Shown: positions 1 through 8,459 of the stretch, in pieces | How the letters are laid out: every line of letters begins with the position of its first letter | Position numbering within the stretch: position 1 is the stretch's first letter | Assembly: GCA_036504035.1 (NCBI GenBank) | Contig: DASXVV010000006.1 | Span: 62,001-126,000 of the forward strand | DNA from: Candidatus Deferrimicrobiaceae bacterium | Lineage (GTDB): Bacteria; Desulfobacterota; Deferrimicrobia; Deferrimicrobiales; Deferrimicrobiaceae | Direction of reading: 5' to 3' | Length of the DNA: 64,000 bases | The notes under the pieces: model-generated | The model's input: only the letters and a program-made list of their open reading frames with translations | The model's database searches: none | What the model was told of the DNA's origin: nothing | Program-made: the position numbers and the translations under genes

Positions 1-1
1 T

Positions 2-211
2 GCCATCGGCGTGATCCTGACCGGAATGGGCGCGGACGGCGCGCGCGAGCTTGGGCTGATCCGGGAAGCGGGTGGCGTCACCATCGCCCAGGAGCGCGGC
101 AGCTGCGTCGTGCCGGGCATGCCGGGCGAAGCGATCCGGATGGGGTCGTCGACCTTCGAGCTCACGCCCGAGGCGATTCCGAGAAAGCTTTCCGCGCTGG
201 CGGCCGAATGA
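2..211 (+). CDS. cheB: CheB protein-glutamate methylesterase, C-terminal end (5' partial)
   Basis: The gene enters from the left edge, so only about 69 C-terminal residues are visible. They read [20 protein letters not shown], a stretch typical of the CheB methylesterase catalytic domain, where the Asp of GMGADG belongs to the catalytic triad. CheB removes methyl groups from chemoreceptor glutamates and works with CheR in chemotaxis-type pathways. The stop overlaps the ATG of the next response regulator (ATGA), which implies translational coupling in one signalling operon. The receiver domain expected at the N-terminus lies outside the window, so a CheB paralogue in a non-chemotaxis pathway is equally possible. 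Confidence 0.85.
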   Translation, partial: AIGVILTGMGADGARELGLIREAGGVTIAQERGSCVVPGMPGEAIRMGSSTFELTPEAIPRKLSALAAE

Positions 212-876
212 CGACGCCCCCGGTCGATATCCTGCTCGTCGAGGACAGCCGGACGCAGGCCGCCCTGATCCGGCACGCGCTCGAGGAGGCCGGATACGGC
301 GTCCGGAACGCCCTCGACGGGAACCGTGCGCTTGCACTCATCCGGGAATCGGCGCCGACGCTCGTCGTCAGCGACATCATGATGCCCGGCCTCGACGGCC
401 ACGGCCTGTGCCGCGTCCTGAAGGCCGATCCCGCGACGGCCGGGATTCCCGTCATCCTCCTGACGACGCTTTCCGAGCCGGGCGACATCGCACGCGGCAT
501 CGAGTCCGGCGCCGACAGCTTTCTCTGCAAGCCGTTTTCCCCCGAAGTGTTGCTGGAACGCATCGACGAATTTCTGCAAAATGGGGAGTTGTCGAGAAGC
601 CGGATATTCGACCTGCTGGTGTCCGCCATCGACGAGGGGCGCAGGAAACACGAAGCGCTCGCGCGAAGTTACGGAGAGTTGTTGAAAAGCCGGGTGTCCC
701 GGAAGTCGCTCGACGAGACCATCCGGATCTGCGCACGTTGCAAGAAGGTGCAGGACGACCGCGGAGATTGGGTTCCGGTCGAAGAGTATTTCCGGCGGGT
801 GGCCGGGCTCTCCTTCACCCACGAGTTCTGCGCCGAATGCGGCGACGGCCTGCTGCGGAAGCAGTCCATCCCGTAA
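208..876 (+). CDS. Response regulator with C-terminal CxxC zinc-ribbon-like module
   Basis: A 222-residue protein. Residues 7-125 form a receiver domain: LLVEDS acidic pocket, phospho-acceptor Asp56 in [12 protein letters not shown], and conserved Lys in CKPF. A helical linker follows. The last 50 residues carry two Cys pairs (CARCKK and CAEC) separated by a WVPVEEYF segment, a probable metal-binding tail seen on many receiver and PAS proteins of deltaproteobacteria. There is no DNA-binding output domain, so it probably acts through protein contacts. It is coupled to cheB by an ATGA overlap and followed 51 bp later by another response regulator. The same tail is the part that has decayed in the PAS gene at 12697-13024. 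Confidence 0.85.
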   Translation: MTTPPVDILLVEDSRTQAALIRHALEEAGYGVRNALDGNRALALIRESAPTLVVSDIMMPGLDGHGLCRVLKADPATAGIPVILLTTLSEPGDIARGIESGADSFLCKPFSPEVLLERIDEFLQNGELSRSRIFDLLVSAIDEGRRKHEALARSYGELLKSRVSRKSLDETIRICARCKKVQDDRGDWVPVEEYFRRVAGLSFTHEFCAECGDGLLRKQSIP

Positions 877-926
877 CGTTGCCGAACGACGACCCGGGCG
901 CCCGGGAAGAAAGGCACTCGAACGCG

Positions 927-2618
927 ATGACACCGGAACCGGAACAGGACGCACCCGCGACGATCCTCATCGTCGAGGACAGCCCGACGCAGGCCGAGCA
1001 ACTCCAGTTCCTGCTCTTCAAGCACGGGTTCCAGACCGACGTCGCCCTGAACGGACGCATCGCGATCGAAGCGATCCGGCTGCGCAAGCCCGACATCGTC
1101 ATCAGCGACATCGTCATGCCCGAGATGGACGGCTACGAACTGTGCGCAGCAATCCGGAGCGATTCCGGCCTCGACAGCATCCGCATCGTGCTGCTGACGT
1201 CGCTATCCGAGACCGACGAGGTGCTCCGGGCGCTCGAGAGCGGCGCCGACTATTTCATCACCAAGCCCTACGACGAACGATTCCTCGTCGAACGGATCCA
1301 GGGTATCCTGGCCCGGCGCAAGTCGTCCGACGATAACCCCGACAGCAACGAGATCGTCTACAACCACAAGCGTTATGCGATCCACACCGAGCGGCGCCGG
1401 ATCCTCGACCTGTTGCTGGCGACCTACGAGTCCACCATCAAGAAGAACGGGGAGCTGCGCCGGGCGCACGACGAGCTTCGGAACATGAACGACAAGCTCG
1501 AGCGCGCCGTGACCGAGCGGACCAAGGCGCTCGAATCCGAGACCTATCAGCGGCAGCGCGTCGAGGCGGTGCTCGAGAACCTCCGGCGCGCCGAAGAGGC
1601 GCTGGTCGAGCGTCACCGTGCGCTCTCGGTGCTCTACAAGATCACCACCGTGATCAGCGTCGCCCGCGACCCGCGCGAGATGTGCGTCGGCGTGTTGGAA
1701 GCCATTTCCGAGCTGAAGCTGTTCGGCTTCGAGACGCGCGGCCGGATCTTCAACGTCGAGAACGGACGATTCACGGACTGCTTCCCGCTCAAGGCCGAAG
1801 ACAACCCTCCCCCTCCCAGCCTCGCGGCGTGCGAGGAATGCCTCTGCGGTCTTGCAGCGCGCACCGGCGAGATCATCCTCTCCCGAGGTCCCGGGGAAGT
1901 CCCCCTCCATTCCGTCACCTGCGAATGCGATACGCACGGCCACGTCATCGTACCGCTCAAGACGCAGTCGGGCACCGTCGGCGTCCTTTGCCTTTGCGTC
2001 GACCCCGCGGGCGTGCCCGACATCGGGGAGGCCGGAGAACTGCTGCGGTCGCTGGGCGGCCAGATCGCCATCGGCATCGAGAACGCCCGCGTCTACGAGC
2101 AGACGCGCCACAGCTCGCTGCACGACCCGCTGACCGGACTGCCCAACCGGCGCAACATGGAGATCTTCTTCGAGAAGGCCTACGCGCAAGCCACACGCGG
2201 CGCGTCGCTCTCGGTGCTGCTGTTCGACATCGACCGATTCAAGAGCTACAACGACACCTACGGCCACGCCGCAGGCGACAAGGTGCTCGTCAGCGTCGGC
2301 AAGACGGCGTCCGAACAACTTCGCGACACCGACCTGATCGCCCGCTTCGGGGGCGAGGAGTTCCTGGTCATCTGCCTGGGCCTTGGGCTGACGGAATCGT
2401 ACAAGGTCGCCGAGCGGATCCGCGCCGCTATCGAGGCGAACACCGAGGTGACGGTCAGCATCGGCGTCGCCGCCTACAGCCACGGGGTCGGCGGCAAGGA
2501 AAAACTGATCGAGTGCGCCGACGCCGCCCTCTACGTCGCCAAGAACAACGGCCGCAACCGGGTCGAGGTTCACGTCCGGAAGGAGACCGCCCCCCCCCCT
2601 TTCTTGACGCGTTCTTGA
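927..2618 (+). CDS. Response regulator diguanylate cyclase (REC-coiled coil-GAF-GGDEF)
   Basis: A 563-residue protein. Residues 12-130 are a receiver domain (phospho-acceptor Asp61 in VISDIVMPEMDG, Lys in TKPYD). A long coiled coil follows (about 150-220), then a GAF-like region (about 225-400) and a GGDEF domain (about 400-555). The catalytic signature is GGEEF at residues 475-479. An RDTD inhibitory I-site lies five residues upstream, so the enzyme should make c-di-GMP and be feedback-inhibited by it. The ATG at 927 was chosen because the receiver fold begins directly after it. The gene ends with a run of ten C (2590-2599), and its last codons overlap the PHO-box-like repeats of pstS. Confidence 0.9.
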   Translation: MTPEPEQDAPATILIVEDSPTQAEQLQFLLFKHGFQTDVALNGRIAIEAIRLRKPDIVISDIVMPEMDGYELCAAIRSDSGLDSIRIVLLTSLSETDEVLRALESGADYFITKPYDERFLVERIQGILARRKSSDDNPDSNEIVYNHKRYAIHTERRRILDLLLATYESTIKKNGELRRAHDELRNMNDKLERAVTERTKALESETYQRQRVEAVLENLRRAEEALVERHRALSVLYKITTVISVARDPREMCVGVLEAISELKLFGFETRGRIFNVENGRFTDCFPLKAEDNPPPPSLAACEECLCGLAARTGEIILSRGPGEVPLHSVTCECDTHGHVIVPLKTQSGTVGVLCLCVDPAGVPDIGEAGELLRSLGGQIAIGIENARVYEQTRHSSLHDPLTGLPNRRNMEIFFEKAYAQATRGASLSVLLFDIDRFKSYNDTYGHAAGDKVLVSVGKTASEQLRDTDLIARFGGEEFLVICLGLGLTESYKVAERIRAAIEANTEVTVSIGVAAYSHGVGGKEKLIECADAALYVAKNNGRNRVEVHVRKETAPPPFLTRS

Positions 2619-2657
2619 CACGCCGCTCAACCCTCCTTCATCCGCGGTTTCCATAAT
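2601..2657 (+). promoter_or_regulatory. PHO-box-like promoter of pstS
   Basis: Four consecutive 11-bp units lie here: TTCTTGACGCG, TTCTTGACACG, CCGCTCAACCC and TCCTTCATCCG (2601-2644). Seven bases later comes a CATAAT -10 hexamer (2652-2657). PhoB-family regulators bind direct repeats with 11-bp periodicity that replace the -35 element. The same four-unit arrangement with the same 7-bp spacing precedes pstC. Assignment to PhoB is inferred from layout and context. Confidence 0.7.
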
Positions 2658-2704
2658 GCCTCCATAACGCGCGACAAGCGCCGATCAAAACGGAGGAAGC
2701 ATCC

Positions 2705-3757
2705 ATGAAAAAAAGATTCGGTTCGGCGGGCCGCCTGTTGCTGGCCACGCTCTGCCTGGCGATGGCCGGCACGGCGTTCGCGGGCGAGGTCACCGTGAAC
2801 GGGGCCGGGGCAACGTTTCCCTACCCGCTCTATTCCAAGTGGTTTTACGAGTATTCGAATGCCCACCCGGGCGTCAAGTTCAACTACCAGTCCATCGGGT
2901 CCGGCGGCGGGATCAAGCAGATCACGTCGGGCACGGTCGATTTCGGCGCCACCGACGCTCCGATGACCGCAGACGAGATGAAAAAGCTGCCGGGGCCGAT
3001 CTTCCACATACCCACCGCGATCGGCGCCGTCTCGGTCGTCTACAACATGGAAGGGGTCAAGAACGCGCTCAGGCTGTCGCCCGAAGTGCTGGCCGATATC
3101 TTCCTCGGGAAGATCGGCAAGTGGAACGATCCGAAGATCGCGGCGCTCAACAAGGAAGCGAGGCTCCCCGACATCGATATCGTCGTGTCGCACCGCTCCG
3201 ACGGCTCCGGCACCACCGATATCTTCACCAGCTACCTGGCCGCCGTCAGCCCGGGGTGGAACAAAACGGTCGGGCACGGCAAATCGGTCAACTGGCCGGT
3301 GGGCCTCGGCGGCAAGGGCAACGAGGGCGTCGCGGGCGTGGTCAAGCAGACGCCGGGGGCGATCGGCTACGTCGAGTTGGCGTTCGCCCAACAGACCAAG
3401 ATGAAGGACGCGGCACTCCGCAACCGGGAAGGAAAGTTCGTCTCTCCCTCGCTGGGGACCACTTCGGCCGCCGCCGCGGGCGCCGCGAAGACGATGCCGG
3501 CCGACTTCCGGATGTCGCTGGTCAACGCGCCCGGCAAGGACGCCTACCCGATCTGCGGACTGACCTGGCTGCTCGTCTACAAGGACCAGAAGGATGCCGT
3601 CAAGGGGAAGGCGATCGTCTCCTTCCTCAAGTGGGCGCTGCACGACGGCCAGAAGATGAACGCCCCGCTGCTCTACGCTCCGATTCCGAAGGCGGTGGCC
3701 GAGAAGGTCGACAAGACGGTGCGCGAGATCAGGTCGGGCGGCAAAAGCCTCTACTGA
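2705..3757 (+). CDS. pstS: Phosphate ABC transporter periplasmic binding protein PstS
   Basis: A 350-residue protein with a clear Sec signal peptide: Lys/Arg-rich start, hydrophobic core, AFA cleavage near residue 26. The mature part begins VTVNGAGATFPYPLYSKW and carries SIGSGGGIKQ and SHRSDGSGTTDIFT, the loops that hold the phosphate oxyanion in PstS. It captures periplasmic inorganic phosphate for PstCAB. The start has a good ribosome site (GGAGG) and lies downstream of PHO-box-like repeats. In most genomes pstC follows directly; here an unknown gene of 1.2 kb and a terminator-like hairpin lie between. Confidence 0.95.
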   Translation: MKKRFGSAGRLLLATLCLAMAGTAFAGEVTVNGAGATFPYPLYSKWFYEYSNAHPGVKFNYQSIGSGGGIKQITSGTVDFGATDAPMTADEMKKLPGPIFHIPTAIGAVSVVYNMEGVKNALRLSPEVLADIFLGKIGKWNDPKIAALNKEARLPDIDIVVSHRSDGSGTTDIFTSYLAAVSPGWNKTVGHGKSVNWPVGLGGKGNEGVAGVVKQTPGAIGYVELAFAQQTKMKDAALRNREGKFVSPSLGTTSAAAAGAAKTMPADFRMSLVNAPGKDAYPICGLTWLLVYKDQKDAVKGKAIVSFLKWALHDGQKMNAPLLYAPIPKAVAEKVDKTVREIRSGGKSLY

Positions 3758-3788
3758 CCGCCTGCCGTCCTGTTCGAACCTGCACGTC

Positions 3789-3830
3789 GCGGGGGAGGTG
3801 CCGTCCGGGCATTCTCCCCCGCCTTGTTTC
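3789..3830 (+). terminator. Probable terminator after pstS
   Basis: GCGGGGGAG (3789-3797) pairs with CTCCCCCGC (3814-3822) across a 16-nt loop, followed by a short T-containing tail. It would let pstS be expressed above or apart from the downstream genes. The large loop and weak T-tract keep confidence moderate. Confidence 0.5.
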
Positions 3831-3877
3831 CGTACGCGATCGCTTAGGCGGGCGTAACCGCAGATGATCGGGGACGG

Positions 3878-3883
3878 TATAAT
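3878..3883 (+). promoter_or_regulatory. Possible -10 element for the unknown gene at 3925
   Basis: A perfect TATAAT lies 41 bp upstream of the TTG start and after the pstS terminator. No convincing -35 hexamer is seen 16-18 bp upstream, so an activator may be needed or the match may be accidental. Confidence 0.35.
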
Positions 3884-3924
3884 AAACACTAATAACCCCC
3901 GGTCTTCCGGAAGAAAAAGGTCAT

Positions 3925-5127
3925 TTGTTGCCGCAAAAGCCGTTCCGCCGACGCATGGCGATTGTCGTTTCCCTGTTGCTCCTGTCGTTCTGCTTCCTGA
4001 CCCGCTTCGATTTCAAGGGACATCACGAGGGTCTCTTCCTGCTCAAGGGCAAGGGCTGGCGCCTGTTCGAGCTCAAGGACGACCTCTACCTGGGGGACGG
4101 CAGCCGCATCCTCCTCCACTTCGACACCGACCGGATCCGGGATCTTTACTCCAAGCGGGAGCGTCATCCCCATGGACGGGCTTATCTGGAGTACGTTTGG
4201 GACGCGGCCGACGGAAGCGGATACGTGGTGAACGTCTTTCCGGGAGGAGAACGGCTGATGACCAATTTCAGCCGGTTCATCGACGAGGACGGCAAGGCGG
4301 TGTTCGGGCTGTTCGTCGGGGGCGGGTTGCCGCTCTCGGTGCTCCCGGAAAGCGTCAACCGCGGGAACGACACCGGGATGGCCTGGTTCGACGGGACACG
4401 CTGGTTCCACGTCTGGTGCAACGTCAACGAGGGAATCGGGCCCTCCGGTTCTCCGGGGGCAATCCCTCCATCCCGCTGGAAGTTTCTGGGGAGCCGGATC
4501 CTTAACTACAGCGACAAGCGGCTTGTTCTTTCCAGCTGGCACGAAATCGAGGTCGAGGGCGTCCCGCTGCGGATCGATCGATACGCCTATTTCACGGCCG
4601 GAGATCCCTTCTTCCGGCTCGAGATCAGGATCACCAACATCGGCAGGCGCTCCGTGCGCGTCGCCTACAACTACGGGGACGACCCGTGGCTGGGCGATTT
4701 CGGCCGGGGCAAGGGAAACGTCGGATGGGTGAAGGACCGATTGATCCGCCACGAGGAACTGGTGGATTCGTCGGCGTATTCCTGGGCCGGGATGTACGAC
4801 CGGGGGAACGAGACCGCGGGAGATCCCCCCGGCATGGCCTACACTTATATCGCCAATTTCATCGAATGGCTGGGCCCGGATAAACCTGTGGTCTATTACG
4901 CCAACACCTTTCGGGGACCCCAGATGCCCATCCTCGGCAACGTTCCGCTGTCGAGCAACGAGCGGTTCATCGGCCTCCAGTGGGACCCCCTGGAGCTCGA
5001 CCCGGGAAAGGGGAAAAAGCTCTTCCTCGTGGTCGGGAAGGCGAACACGGCTCCCGACGGCGGCCTCCCTTCCATTCCGCCCGGGGCACTCGATGCTCCC
5101 CCGTCGGCCTCCACCCCGGTCCGCTGA
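3925..5127 (+). CDS. Membrane-anchored protein of unknown function inside the pst locus
   Basis: I do not recognise this 400-residue protein. It starts with TTG at 3925 or ATG at 3955. One hydrophobic segment (MAIVVSLLLLSFCFLTRF) follows, a probable signal anchor, so the rest should face the periplasm. The body is rich in aromatic and beta-type segments with many Trp, Gly and Asp residues (for example WFDGTRWFHVWCNVN and YNYGDDPWLGDFG), suggesting a large beta-sandwich of the kind found in carbohydrate-binding or mutarotase-like folds. That is only an impression. It sits between pstS and pstC on the same strand, after a terminator-like hairpin and before a second PHO-box-like site. No catalytic motif stands out. 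Confidence 0.75.
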   Translation: MLPQKPFRRRMAIVVSLLLLSFCFLTRFDFKGHHEGLFLLKGKGWRLFELKDDLYLGDGSRILLHFDTDRIRDLYSKRERHPHGRAYLEYVWDAADGSGYVVNVFPGGERLMTNFSRFIDEDGKAVFGLFVGGGLPLSVLPESVNRGNDTGMAWFDGTRWFHVWCNVNEGIGPSGSPGAIPPSRWKFLGSRILNYSDKRLVLSSWHEIEVEGVPLRIDRYAYFTAGDPFFRLEIRITNIGRRSVRVAYNYGDDPWLGDFGRGKGNVGWVKDRLIRHEELVDSSAYSWAGMYDRGNETAGDPPGMAYTYIANFIEWLGPDKPVVYYANTFRGPQMPILGNVPLSSNERFIGLQWDPLELDPGKGKKLFLVVGKANTAPDGGLPSIPPGALDAPPSASTPVR

Positions 5128-5140
5128 AAACCGCCCTCGC

Positions 5141-5197
5141 TTCTTAACGCGGTCTTAATACGCGGCCAATCCGCGCTTCATTCCCGCGCGAAAGAAT
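5141..5197 (+). promoter_or_regulatory. PHO-box-like promoter of pstCAB-phoU
   Basis: Four 11-bp units, TTCTTAACGCG, GTCTTAATACG, CGGCCAATCCG and CGCTTCATTCC (5141-5184), are followed after 7 bp by AAGAAT (5192-5197). Unit order and spacing match those before pstS. The hexamer ends only six bases before the pstC ATG, so transcription could begin at or next to the start codon. Confidence 0.7.
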
Positions 5198-5203
5198 GGG
5201 CTC

Positions 5204-6136
5204 ATGTCAGCCAGCCGCGGCAACGTGAAAGACATCCTTTTCGAGCGGGCGACCGCCCTGTTCGCCGGTTGCGTCCTGGGGCTGACGCTGTTGCTCCTCG
5301 GGCTGCTCGTACACGAGTCTCTGCCCGCCCTGAAGAAGTTCGGCTTCTCCTTCCTCACCGGCACGACCTGGGACCCGGTGGCCGAGACGTTCGGCGCCCT
5401 CCCCTTCATCTACGGAACGCTCGTCACCTCGACGATCGCCCTGCTCATCGCGGTGCCACTCAGCGTCGGCGCCGCCGTCTTCATCAACGAATTCGCTCCG
5501 CCGTGGCTCAAGGGCCCCGTCGCCTTCCTCGCCGAGCTGCTCGCCGCCATCCCCAGCGTCATTTACGGGCTATGGGGCATCTTCGTGCTGGTGCCGCTGC
5601 TGCGCGACCACCTCATGAAGCCCGTCGCGAAGTTCCTCGGCTGGATCCCCCTGTTCAAGGGCCCCGTCTACGGGCCGAGCATGCTCGCGGCCGGAGTCCT
5701 GCTCGCCATCATGATCGTCCCGTTCATCCTGTCGGTCAGCCGCGAAGTCATGGCGACCGTGCCGCAGCGCCAGAAGGAGGCGGTGCTGTCGCTGGGCGGC
5801 ACGCAGTGGGAGATGATCCGGATCGTCGTCGGCCAGCATTGCATCCCCGGGATCTTCGGCGCCACGATCCTGGGCCTCGGCCGCGCCATCGGCGAGACGA
5901 TGGCGGTCACCATGCTGATCGGAAACCGCCCCGACATCCTCTTCTCCATCTTCCAGCCCGGCTACTCGATGGCCGCCGTCATCGCCAACGAGTTCACCGA
6001 GGCGACAGGCGACCTCTACCTGTCCGCGCTGGTCGCCATCGGGCTCGTCCTCTTCCTCATCACGTTTGTCATCAACCTGGCCGCCCGCTGGATCCTCAAG
6101 CGGCTCGTCGCCCGGGCCTCCCGGGGGATCGCATGA
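5204..6136 (+). CDS. pstC: Phosphate ABC transporter permease PstC
   Basis: A 310-residue inner-membrane permease with about six hydrophobic segments. It carries the cytoplasmic coupling loop [20 protein letters not shown], an EAA-type motif that docks on the PstB ATPase. With PstA it forms the channel for phosphate uptake. Length and order are normal for the family. No Shine-Dalgarno sequence is visible before the ATG, and a -10-like hexamer ends six bases upstream, so the mRNA may be leaderless. The stop overlaps pstA (ATGA). Confidence 0.95.
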   Translation: MSASRGNVKDILFERATALFAGCVLGLTLLLLGLLVHESLPALKKFGFSFLTGTTWDPVAETFGALPFIYGTLVTSTIALLIAVPLSVGAAVFINEFAPPWLKGPVAFLAELLAAIPSVIYGLWGIFVLVPLLRDHLMKPVAKFLGWIPLFKGPVYGPSMLAAGVLLAIMIVPFILSVSREVMATVPQRQKEAVLSLGGTQWEMIRIVVGQHCIPGIFGATILGLGRAIGETMAVTMLIGNRPDILFSIFQPGYSMAAVIANEFTEATGDLYLSALVAIGLVLFLITFVINLAARWILKRLVARASRGIA

Positions 6137-6981
6137 TCGCGTCGATCGCCCTCCGCCGACGACTGGCCGACCGGACCATGAAAACGCTGTTCGTCCTGGC
6201 CGCAATCCTCGTCGTCCTGCCGCTGTTCATGATCTTCGCCGACCTTCTCTGGAAGGGGGCGAAGGAGCTCAAGTGGTCGCTCCTGACCGATCTGCCCCGC
6301 CCCGTGGGCGAGCCCGGGGGAGGCATCGCCAACGGCATCCTCGGAACGCTGACGATCAGCGGGTTGGCCATGGCCGTCGGCATCCCGGTGGCGGTCATGA
6401 CCGGGATCTACCTTGCGGAATACGGCCGCGGCCGGTTCGCATCGATCGTCCGATTCTGCGTCGACACGCTGGCCGGCGTCCCGTCCATCATCATGGGAAT
6501 CTTCGGATACGTCCTTATCGTGCTGCCGATGAAGCGCTTTTCAGCGTATGCGGGGGCGGCGGCGCTCGCGATGATCTTCATCCCCATCGTCGTCCGCACG
6601 ACCGAGGAGATGCTGAAGACCGTCCCGCAGCCGGTGCGAGAAGCGGCGCTTGCGCTGGGAATCGAGCGCTGGAAAGCGACGCTGCATATCACGGTCCGGA
6701 CCGCCTGGTCCGGCATCGTCACCGGCATTTTGCTGGCGATGGCGCGCATCGTCGGCGAGACCGCCCCGCTGCTCTTCACCGCGCTCGGCAACCAGTTCTG
6801 GCAGTCGCGGCTCGACGGGCCGATCGCCGCCGTCCCGCTCCAGGTGTTCACCTACGCGATATCGCCCTACGAAGACTGGCACGACAAGGCGTGGGCCGGC
6901 GCTGTCGTCCTGATCCTGATCGTGCTCTGCATCAGCTTGACCGCGCGTTTTTTCACCCGGGAGAAGAAATGGAAACCGTAA
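6133..6981 (+). CDS. pstA: Phosphate ABC transporter permease PstA
   Basis: A 282-residue permease with about six membrane spans. It has the coupling-loop sequence [20 protein letters not shown], equivalent to that of PstC. The ATG at 6133 overlaps the pstC stop, and the 3' end overlaps pstB by 13 bases, so the three products are probably made in fixed ratio. It pairs with PstC as the membrane part of the high-affinity phosphate importer. Confidence 0.95.
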   Translation: MIASIALRRRLADRTMKTLFVLAAILVVLPLFMIFADLLWKGAKELKWSLLTDLPRPVGEPGGGIANGILGTLTISGLAMAVGIPVAVMTGIYLAEYGRGRFASIVRFCVDTLAGVPSIIMGIFGYVLIVLPMKRFSAYAGAAALAMIFIPIVVRTTEEMLKTVPQPVREAALALGIERWKATLHITVRTAWSGIVTGILLAMARIVGETAPLLFTALGNQFWQSRLDGPIAAVPLQVFTYAISPYEDWHDKAWAGAVVLILIVLCISLTARFFTREKKWKP

Positions 6982-7742
6982 AGCAGGACATCCTCCGGAT
7001 CGAATCGCTGTCCGCCTGGTTCGGGGACAACCAGGTGCTCCGGAACATCTCGATGCCCATCGGGCGCAACACCGTCACCTCGATCATGGGTCCGTCGGGC
7101 TGCGGGAAAAGCACCTTCATCCGCTGCATCAACCGGATGCACGACCTGACGCCGGGCTTTCGCCTGTCGGGCGGAATCCTCTACGACGGGGCCGACATCT
7201 ACGCAGACCGGGTCGATTCCGTGGCCTTGCGGCGCAAGATCGGCATGGTGTTCCAGCAGCCGAACCCGTTCCCCCGCATGTCCATCTTCGAGAATGTTGC
7301 CGTGGGGCTCAAGCTCAACGGCGCGTCCAAGGGAAAGCGGGAAATCGCCGAGAAGGTCGAGAAATCGCTCCGCATGGCCGCGATCTGGAACGAGGTGAAA
7401 GACCATCTCTCGCGCCCCGGCATAAGCCTTTCCGGGGGGCAGCAGCAGCGGCTCTGCATCGCGCGGGCGCTTGCCGTCGAACCCGAGATCCTCCTGATGG
7501 ACGAGCCATGCTCCGCGCTCGACCCGGTGTCCACCGGCAAGATCGAGGAGCTGATCGAGGACCTCGGCGAGAAGTACACCATCGTCGTCGTCACCCACAA
7601 CATGCAGCAGGCGGCCCGCATCTCCGACTTCGTCGCCTTCTTCCTGATGGGCGACCTGGTCGAGCTCGACCGCAGCGCGAAGATCTTCACCAACCCGTCC
7701 GACAAACGGACGGAGGAATATATCACCGGCAGGTTCGGATGA
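6969..7742 (+). CDS. pstB: Phosphate ABC transporter ATP-binding protein PstB
   Basis: A 257-residue ATPase with all ABC motifs: Walker [11 protein letters not shown]-loop [16 protein letters not shown] (the PFPRMSI run is typical of PstB), signature LSGGQQQR, Walker [13 protein letters not shown] and switch His in THNMQQA. It powers phosphate import through PstCA and, with PhoU, reports phosphate status to the PhoR/PhoB pathway. No phoR or phoB is present in the window. Confidence 0.97.
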   Translation: METVKQDILRIESLSAWFGDNQVLRNISMPIGRNTVTSIMGPSGCGKSTFIRCINRMHDLTPGFRLSGGILYDGADIYADRVDSVALRRKIGMVFQQPNPFPRMSIFENVAVGLKLNGASKGKREIAEKVEKSLRMAAIWNEVKDHLSRPGISLSGGQQQRLCIARALAVEPEILLMDEPCSALDPVSTGKIEELIEDLGEKYTIVVVTHNMQQAARISDFVAFFLMGDLVELDRSAKIFTNPSDKRTEEYITGRFG

Positions 7743-7762
7743 ACGAAGAAGGAGCGTAGAAG

Positions 7763-8431
7763 ATGACCGCAGCAAGGCATTATTCGGAAGCGCTCGGCGA
7801 GCTCAAGGAAATGGTGCTTCGGATGGGGGGGCTGGCCGAACGGATGGTCGACTGCGCCATCAACGCGCTGGTCGAGCGCAATGCCGGCCTCATGGACGAA
7901 GTGCGCGCCATGGAAAACCAGGTCAACCGGCTGCACGTCGATATCGACGAGGTCTGCCTCGAAACGATCGCCCTGCGCCAGCCTGCCGCCGGCGACCTTC
8001 GCTTCATCACAGCGGCGATGAAGATCAACACCGACCTGGAGCGGATCGGCGACCAGGCGACCAACATCTCCCAGCGCGCCGCATCCCTGCTGGCCGTCCC
8101 GCCGCTCAAGCCACTGATCGATATCCCGCGGATGGCGCAGATCGCCGATGGCATGCTCAAGAACGCGCTCGACGCGTTCGTGCACGGGGACGAGGCAATG
8201 GCCATGGAAACCATCGCGCTCGACGACGAGGTCGACCAGCTCAAGGACCAGGTGTTCCGGGAGCTGCTCACCTACATGATGAGCGACCCCACGACCATCC
8301 CGCGGGCGATGGACCTCATCCTGGTTTCCCGAAGCCTCGAGCGGATCGCCGACCACGCGACCAACATCTGCGAGGATGTCGTTTTCATGGTCAAGGGAAA
8401 GGATGTGCGCCACCAGGGGCCGCTGGCGTAA
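7763..8431 (+). CDS. phoU: Phosphate-specific transport system accessory protein PhoU
   Basis: A 222-residue, wholly helical protein with the two repeated PhoU three-helix units. Each repeat has the conserved metal-cluster segment (residues near DLRFITAAMKINTDLERIGDQATNI and the later LERIADHATNIC). PhoU dampens PstSCAB activity and keeps PhoR in its inactive state when phosphate is plentiful. It is the last gene of the classical pst block, 20 bp after pstB. The following ppx starts 28 bp later, so phosphate sensing and polyphosphate turnover are likely co-transcribed. Confidence 0.95.
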   Translation: MTAARHYSEALGELKEMVLRMGGLAERMVDCAINALVERNAGLMDEVRAMENQVNRLHVDIDEVCLETIALRQPAAGDLRFITAAMKINTDLERIGDQATNISQRAASLLAVPPLKPLIDIPRMAQIADGMLKNALDAFVHGDEAMAMETIALDDEVDQLKDQVFRELLTYMMSDPTTIPRAMDLILVSRSLERIADHATNICEDVVFMVKGKDVRHQGPLA

Positions 8432-8459
8432 AAAAGTCGACGCGGGTATCATCGGTTAC

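Noticed and set aside
1203-2654. Long minus-strand frame opposite the diguanylate cyclase
   Set aside because: Low-complexity product, no motifs, and the plus-strand protein has complete REC and GGDEF domains.
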